A DNA stretch of 64,000 bases, taken from positions 11,143,603-11,207,602 of the forward strand of contig CM060852.1 in the NCBI GenBank assembly GCA_030737835.1. Reading direction: 5' to 3'. Shown in pieces: positions 56,790-64,000 of this stretch (position 1 is its first letter; each line of letters starts with the position of its first letter). The DNA comes from Acorus gramineus. Taxonomy: Eukaryota > Streptophyta > Magnoliopsida > Acorales > Acoraceae. The position numbers and the translations under genes are program-made. The notes under the pieces are model-generated. The model did no database searches and was not told the DNA's origin. It saw only the letters and a list, made by a program, of their open reading frames with translations.

Positions 56790-59700
56790 TTCCAATGCTT
56801 GATTTATTTATTTTTGGTATATAATTCCAATGCTTGATTTGGAATATGTTCAATTCATTGTACTCGGTTGCGAATAAGGTTGCGAATAATTGCGATCACT
56901 ATCCCCAAACATGCTCAAAATTTGATTCGGCCCATACACTAAGGTCCCTCACCTAAATTTCATGTACGGATGTTCCCATGCAAATATCTAACACTGCAGA
57001 TCGATGTGGCCAGGTTTGTACGGATTCTTGTTTTATTTTTTCAAAGGCTGGATTTATATTATTTCTTTCTTGATAAAATATTCTTTTATTAACCACTTGC
57101 ACCAAGACTCGATTTGGATTTAAAAAAAAAAAAAAAATTTGGAAAACCACTTGCATTGTGTGTATCAACTGCCCAACCCCACTTGACTGACCATTTTGAT
57201 TCTAAGGTTTGATCTTCAACTGGTTTTTTTTTTTTTAGTATCACTTGATTGAGTCTAGTATGGCCATTGCACTTGCTATATAAGTCAAGAATTTATTTTC
57301 TTATCTTTGTTTGTTATGTAAAAAAAAAAAAGTGATTCAAATTTCTTTCAGGTAAAATCTAAAGTATCTCTACCTTCGCTGTATCACTTTCCTCGTTCGG
57401 ATCAATTGTATAATACTCTTTTTTGTTATAAAATTGGCTTATCTTCTTTCAAAAAAAATTAAATAAATCTAAAGTCATATTTTTGAAAAAATAAATAATA
57501 TTTCATAAAAAAGTATTTTCCACAGCTAATGGAGCTATGAGCGAGTCAGCATCAATGACCATTAGTAATAAGACTTCATTTTCAATATTATACAGGAAAA
57601 AAATATAAAATGAAATATATAGTTAATGATGATGAACATATATCTTAAAGATAAGTGGTATATGTTTGTCAGAGTAATTATATCATTGTCCCTACTATGG
57701 AGGAGTATTAATCTATTCTTGATGGTAATTTTTGTTTTTGAAGATCCTACATGACATGATTATAACTTAAATCCACTATAACCATCATTTCCCTTCTTAA
57801 AAGCTGATCAAGAAGCCATGCAAATTTTAAAAAGGGAAATATCCATATAACCCCCCCCCCCCCCCACTAGTAAATCCACATAACCTCCTGAATAAAACTT
57901 TCGTTAATAGATGATGAATATTTTATAAATATTTCATTTAATTAATCTTGATTGAAAACACAATATATTTAAAAACTATTACAGTGTGTTAAAAATATGA
58001 AAAATCTTATAAAAATGACAATTTTACCCTCTCTGGATATATTATAAAACTCTGTCCAGAAAAGTAAAATCGTCATTTTTATAAGATTTTTCGCATTTTT
58101 AACACACTGGAAGGTTTTTTTGGTATACTGTGTTTTCTACTAAGGTTAATCAAACATAATATTCATAAAATATTCATCATCCCTAAACCTAAATTTTATT
58201 CAGGGGGTTATTTTGATTTACGAGGTGTTTTCAAGGGGTTATATGGATTTTAAGAAAAGTCAGAGGGTTTTATAAATTTCAATCAGATTTCAGAGGTTGA
58301 ATGGATTTTTCCCTTTCAAAAATTTTACAATTGTAAGCAGAAGAGATGAGATTTTAATATATCAGCCCAACTTCTTTAAATTTCTATCTTTCGTTGACTG
58401 GAAAGGCACATCACACTAAGTCTAGTCAATTATTTGAAAAAAATCCAAATCTGATTCGAATGTGTATTTGAAAAATCAGAAATATCTGATATTCAAAGAT
58501 CCAGAGTGCGGATATGGATATCAGTCTATCCGATCCGAAAAATATCCGTATCCGACATATATTATATATATATATTATTGCCCATATTGTTATCTTGTAT
58601 GATTATCACAGTGATAATATGTTATAATACTATTAAATTTTCAATGTATGATATTTGAAAAAGATAGTAAACCTTAAAATCTCAATTTTAATTTTAATGT
58701 CTCTCTAGAATATCACTTGATTATCCAAATTACTGTTAATATTCAAATATGTTAATTATTCAAAAAAATATATGTATCCGATCCATATCCGAAGGGATCC
58801 AAATAAAAAAATTAACACCTGTATTCATATCTAAATTCAAAAATTAAGATATGAATATTAGCATATCTAATCTGTTTCTGTTTTGATTGACATGCTTACA
58901 TTACACATCAAGTCACAAGTTACTGATTGTGACAATCTACTCATCAGAGACAAGGGCATATATTCCAGTACACATTTTCAAGCTGTCACAACTGCTAGGT
59001 TTTTTTCTCTTTTTAAAATGAGCTCAAATTATTATAAATTTCTTAGTGACACGATAAACCAACAAATAATATTATTACTTAAAAAAGAAAATCTCAAATG
59101 CTAAGAATCACCTACAGTAATTAAAAGTTAGAAACAAATTTATATGAAACGATGTTTTTCATAATCCTTGAATCTTTTTTTATAGAGATGGGAGTTGTTT
59201 GTTTATTTAACTAAAACTAAATACAAATTGTTAACAATATTTTTGTAATCATACAAAACTCATGTGAATGAACATCTAGATAAATAGAGAAACATCTCAG
59301 TTCATCTTAAAACAAAAATCATTCCTTAGAGGGTTTTGTTCGAACCTATTTGAAAATTTGTTAAATAGAATTAATTCATTTTTTTTATAGAGGAATTGTA
59401 GACGTTTTTATTTTAATAACAAAAAAAAAGAAAAGATAATACCTAAAAAAGGATAAGAGGAATAGAAGACAGAGCATAAAAACCATACAAAACAACAACA
59501 AAACCAAATCGGTCTTGGGTTGGGGTTGATGTTCCAATAAATTGAATCAAATTAAGTCACATCAAATTAATCATATAATTATTAAATCTTTTCATTTTTG
59601 CAAACTAGTCAGAGGTCATGTTTCAATTTATCATTAACAGATAAATTCATTTTGATTTACAGAATTGGATGATTCAGTTTAAGTGAGGAACCAATGCGCC

Positions 59701-60890
59701 CCTGGTTCACCAGCATTCCACCTTTGTGTTTAAATGTGAATTTTTGTGCTAAAAAGTACTCTCCTCAAGGCATAAAGCAAATGGTAAAATTTGTATATGA
59801 CATATTCCGTCAGAAATTTCATTTAGTACAATATATATACACTCATGAATGATACAAAATAAATATAATAAAAGTGTAAAAAGTAATTATATTAATTTTT
59901 AGATATTTTCTAATCATAACTTTTACGTGGAGTGTGAAGGCAACAACAAATGAATATATACTTATAAATATCCATCACGCTTTTGTATTTTATTTACTTT
60001 CTTCTTCTTCTTTTCTTGTAACTCTATTCAAACATTATCTATTTTAATCTTTTAAAATAGATATATTCATATATTTTTTTTAAAAAAGAAAAGATATACG
60101 TATCTCAATTCTCAAGACACCAAACACATATTCAACAAAAGTTTGTTTGTCGGATAGATACAATAGAGCATCCCAACTTTTAAATATGTGACTGTCATTT
60201 AACAAGTCTAGAACTAAGTAAAAATATATTTTTGAAAAATGTTACACTCAGTAAATTTTATAGTTTAAAAACGTAGACAACACATGTTTTTAATTATTTT
60301 TAAAAAAATTATATATCTCATATATTAATATATAAAAATAAAATATATATTTTAATCAATCAAATCAGAAATGTAAAAAAAAAAATCTCAGCGTGACATA
60401 AGATATGCATGACAACTCGAGGAATAACTGAGCCTAAATGCCTAATAGAGCTCCAATATCCATAGAACAACATGAATGGTCTATTCATTCCGGAAATGCC
60501 CCCATATGCTAGAATCAAAATCACAATCAGGGAATCTGGAACTGTAGGATGAAACCGCGAGGAAAGGTCTGCTTTGGGTATTGCTTCAATGTCACAACTA
60601 CTCCTCCGAAGGACAACTTAACAAGGATGATTAGATTCCCTGTGTATTGGTTGAAAAATGAGAGAGAGAGAAACAAGAGCAAATGAGTGTAGAACAGAAG
60701 AGGGGTCTGTTAGATGGTTGGCAATACTGTCAGTGAAAGATCTCAGCTTCCCCTTCAAGTGAACAACCCAATATTCTTGTATTAAAAGAGTTGAGTTTCC
60801 AATATTTTCTAACAATACATTTAAATTTTTTTTTGTGTGTGTTTGGTATATTTTACTGGAGGGGCAGTTGGCAGTGGTTAACCACCAGTA
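56790..60890. other. Spacer before the bHLH gene
   Basis: No gene is seen. It holds a family B MITE (57831-58316), a 15-base C run inside it, and AT-rich DNA with scattered direct repeats (ATATCCGATCC-type text at 58500-58560 and 58775). The right edge may be the bHLH promoter. Confidence 0.5.
57831..58316. mobile_element. MITE family B, best-preserved copy
   Basis: The left end AAAGGGAAATATCCATATAA pairs with the reverse complement of the right end, AAAGGGAAAAATCCATTCAA. Further inverted blocks are ATCTTATAAAAATGACAATT against CGTCATTTTTATAAGATTT, and ACAGTGTGTTAAAAATATG against ATTTTTAACACACTGGAAGG. The whole 486 bp folds into one long hairpin around about 58050. A run of 15 C lies at 57851-57865. 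Relatives are at 3232-3604 and 8591-9085. Confidence 0.8.
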
Positions 60891-60899
60891 CTGGTTTGG

Positions 60900-60978
60900 A
60901 AAATAGAAACCCCTTTTTTCCCATCTCTCTCTGTCTCTCTGTTTTGGTACAAACAGCACTCACTCTCTCCTCTCCAGT
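60900..60978 (+). other. Possible 5' UTR exon of the bHLH gene
   Basis: A CT-rich leader-like stretch ends at CTCCAGT followed by a strong donor (GTAAGT at 60979-60984). It is 1.1 kb before the bHLH start codon, and the DNA between is T-rich like an intron. A 5' UTR intron is common in plant bHLH genes. The 3' splice site is not clear; TAAGTAG before TTGGTTTG at about 62068 is one candidate. Confidence 0.35.
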
Positions 60979-62118
60979 GTAAGTTTTGTGTGACATTTCA
61001 CCTATATCTCCATTTGCTTTTCAAATTTTGGGTCTGGATTCTGCAGCTCCTCTGCTGATTCGTTGTAGACCTAGTTGGGGACTGAAAGCCATTGTATTTT
61101 TTTTTTCGATTCCAAATTTGGGTTTCTCTCAATGTAGTTCATTGTGTGTTCTCTGAGCATAATTTGATTCTTCTAAAGCTTTCTCTAGGTACCCAGTTCT
61201 GGAAGAATTCAATATCCTGTTTTGCTGTAATGGGTCTCAAAGTTACTCTCCCAATACTACACTTGTTAAATTTCAGATCAATTATGATGTTCTGAATGTG
61301 TTTGTTTGTGGATACCCAATTGGAGAAATTCTTAGTCTTTTATGTTGTTGTGAAGCTTTACAACTTTTGGCCTCTGCTTGGGGGGTTTATTCAGTCCTTT
61401 TTTTTCTCTTTATTTCTGTCAAATTTCAGAAAAATGTGATGTTTCGACTCTTCTTAAAGTTACCCATCAAGGGAAATTCTCAAACTGTTCAGTAAAATGT
61501 GATGTTTCAACTCTTCTTACATATACCCATTAATATGTCTCTAGTCTGTTCCTGTTCTGGTCCTGATCTGTTTATAACTCAAGCTTTTAATTTTACATAA
61601 TTATGACTTGTGTTGATGCTTCTGTGATGGGTTTGTTATATTATATAAAATTATGTATTTATTGTTATATGCTGCTTATAGTTTCACAAGAGCTCATGAG
61701 ATTTAAAAAAAAAAAAAAACACTTAGGAATCAATTTAGCTTTCCTTTTCTTGGCTTATATGATGAGCTGTTAAACTGATTGGATTCTTTGTCCCCCTTTA
61801 TGCTCTGAAAGGTTCACTTTCCTGTCTGTGGGGGCATATTGTGTTTATTGATAAAATTTGATCTTTGGATCTTTGCTTTTCCTTCTTATGTGTATATGGG
61901 GCTAATGAGAATTACTTTTGCTTTTACCCCCCTCTTGGCATAGATAAAGCTGCCAAGGTTATTTGTTCCTTGTTGAGTCTTGCAAGGAATTACCAGCTGT
62001 GTTTCAGTCAAACTCCCATTTTTTTCTCCTTCTTTTGGTTAAAAGAATTTGCTTTGCATTTTGCGTAAGTAGTTGGTTTGTGTTCAAAGAGAGGAAGTTT
62101 TTAAGGCTTGTTTGTGTG

Positions 62119-63929
62119 ATGGGTGTGGACGATAACGACGATTCGATGTCTGGTCAGGTAGGCGGATCAGAAATGAAGGCCAATTCCGCGAATGTCATCG
62201 AACATTTCTTCGGTGCAGGTTGGGATCCGGTCCTTTCAGCTCAAGATGGTGTTGTTGATTTCAATGGCCCTCCTTACAACGTAGCCATGCTTGATAGCTC
62301 CCACGCTGTTCGGTATTTATCTGATGCTTCGAGGCTCTCAAGCTTCGGCAGTGGCAGTTTTTCCTCTGTGATGATGAGTTCCTTTACGTTGTACAACAAT
62401 AACGAGAATGTTCATTCAGTTTGTTGTCCTTCTGATTATGGTGCATGCTATGATTGTGAAAATGAAACGAAGTTGAGGAGTGTGATCATAAACACTGAAG
62501 AAGGGCATGAAGGGACAAATATATGCGTGGTCGCACCTGATCAGGAGGCTCATATGACCTCAGAAGACCGGATTTCAGGTTCTTTGTCTAAAGGAAAGAA
62601 GAAAAGATGCACGCCCGAGTGTGAGTCCATTGACTCCCCACTTCAATTCACCAAAATTCAGGTATATTAAAAACATGTCTCTTGACAAGGCGGTATATCT
62701 GATTTTCTTGTACTTTATCTAGTTTTTTGAAAATGGATGATTGTAATCTGTTTAAAAATTGTTCAACAGCAGAAGAATAATTCATACGAGGCTGTCAAAG
62801 CCCAAAACGCGAAGGTCGAGAAAAAACCAAAGTGGGATCAGAGTCCGAGTGTTAATACTTGCAAGGCAGGTGGTAAACAAGCCAAAGATCAGTCTGAAAA
62901 TGGGGATGCTCCAAAAGAAGATTACATCCATGTCCGAGCTAGGCGGGGTCAGGCCACTAATAGCCACAGCCTTGCAGAAAGAGTAAAATTTGATTTTCTC
63001 TAAGGGCCAATTTAGCGTTTCTTCTTATGCTCCTTCTACCGGAACACCCAAATGAATAACATTTGGAATCCTCCATTCTTGTGGTCATTCATGGGCATCT
63101 TAGGCAACATTTTCTTCACTCCTTATTTCCATGGCATATGGCAGAATTGGATTCCTAGGAAGGAAAAATTCTCCTTCTTGACTAGTGTTGCTTATGTTCT
63201 TACAGTAAAATATTAATGCTGGCTCACAGGTGAGAAGAGAGAAGATTAGCGAAAGAATGAGGTTTCTTCAAGATCTTGTTCCGGGGTGTAATAAGGTAGT
63301 CTATGACTATCAGAACCTATATGAGATTCAGTATATAATATAAGTTCTATTCAATTCCACATTGTGATTTTTGTACTTTCCAACCATACTAGATTACTGG
63401 CAAAGCAGTGATGCTTGATGAGATCATCAATTATGTACAGTCTCTGCAACGACAAGTCGAGGTAGGATCTTTTGTTAATCATCTCCTCTTCCTTCTCTTG
63501 TTTGTAATTGTAATTTGAAGCTATTGATTGACTCACTAGCTTCTCTAAACCAAGATCACTCATATATTGAAACTCTCATTGCATTTACTGTTTTCCCGTA
63601 CAAGTTCCTTTCAATGAAGCTTGCTGCAGTGAACCCCGAGCTGAACTTCGACATTGAACAGATCCTTACAAAAGATGTAAGATCCATATGCTTGTATAAA
63701 TACAAACAAATTTCAAGAGAACGCGTTCTTATGGAAATCACTACGATACTTTGTTTTTAGTGATCAGTGTTCATTGCTAGACTTCTTACAAGATTTGTCT
63801 TGGCTAATTGAGCTATAGATTTTCAACTCAAGAGGTGGAGGTGTTGAGGGACAAGGCGAGCTCCAAACCATGCAGAATTCAGTAGAAATGCTGGGGAATG
63901 TAATCTCACAGTTTCCTCCCATGGCTCAG
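62119..63929 (+). CDS. bHLH transcription factor, bHLH74/49-like, 3' end outside window
   Basis: Six exons join in frame: 62119-62661, 62770-62982, 63230-63295, 63393-63461, 63605-63676 and 63819-63929, giving 358 residues so far; the last exon ends in a GT donor, so the gene continues past the window. The N-terminus is acidic and Ser-rich, with the WDPVLSAQ motif typical of this group. A Lys-rich stretch KGKKKR near 165 may be a nuclear signal. The basic region follows [20 protein letters not shown]; His247, Glu251 and Arg255 form the H-E-R pattern of G-box/E-box binders. The helix-loop-helix runs through [37 protein letters not shown] and [20 protein letters not shown]. This text is close to Arabidopsis bHLH74, bHLH49 and relatives, which control cell elongation and flowering. 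The start is the first ATG of the frame that gives MGVDDNDDS. Confidence 0.92.
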
Positions 63930-64000
63930 GTAACTGATACTACATTTGCAAGTCCTGTATATTAGTATATATGTGTTTGTTCTTTTACCCCCCGTATGGC

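Noticed and set aside
1..64000. CRISPR array, bacterial operon or prophage
   Set aside because: The only regular array (55954-56604) has 88-bp units with no spacers, and the genes are intron-containing plant genes.

Overview
The window is nuclear DNA of a flowering plant. Coding blocks are broken by AT-rich introns with GT-AG borders. The long AT-rich spacers are full of short inverted-repeat elements (MITE-like), a tRNA-derived SINE, a LINE scar and microsatellites. The recognisable proteins are plant proteins: a chloroplast AAED1-like thioredoxin-fold protein, AINTEGUMENTA, EGY3, a class XII-type bHLH factor and a plant mobile domain protein. I cannot fix the species. Nothing looks grass-like except one GC-rich gene.

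All seven gene models lie on the + strand. In order: 12.9-15.1 kb, a plastid AAED1/PRXL2-type protein (7 exons, 256 aa); 17.4-21.4 kb, a two-RRM hnRNP/Musashi-like RNA-binding protein (2 exons, 421 aa) with a four-copy 14-residue repeat in its tail; 28.3-29.8 kb, a GC-rich short-chain dehydrogenase of the AYR1-like type (2 exons, 283 aa); 36.8-40.0 kb, an AINTEGUMENTA (ANT) orthologue (9 exons including a 9-nt microexon, 661 aa); 47.3-50.9 kb, EGY3, a zinc-site-less S2P-type pseudoprotease of the chloroplast (6 exons, 566 aa, with a GC-AG first intron); 54.7-55.6 kb, a plant mobile domain (PMD) gene fragment; and 62.1 kb to the right edge, a bHLH74/bHLH49-like transcription factor cut off by the window end.

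The most notable structure is at 53132-56779. A 3.65-kb DNA transposon is bounded by near-identical inverted ends (CCCGTCTATCCCCACCAA) and an exact 10-bp direct flank repeat (CTGTTCCAAA). It holds the PMD gene fragment, a GC-rich duplicated 5' segment, and an array of 88-bp repeats each containing a 10-bp inverted pair. No transposase is visible, so it reads as a non-autonomous, probably Mutator-like, element carrying a PMD gene. Other mobile DNA includes a 1.08-kb 5'-truncated LINE (minus strand) with a perfect 13-bp target duplication, and several MITE families, two with TTA-type flanks. A near-perfect 45-bp inverted repeat at 34741-34900 may form a hairpin RNA.

The genes do not form one pathway. 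AAED1-like and EGY3 are predicted to act in plastids. ANT and the bHLH are transcription factors, and the RRM protein binds RNA. Exon borders were deduced by eye from frame continuity, splice signals and remembered family conservation; no alignment or transcript was available.
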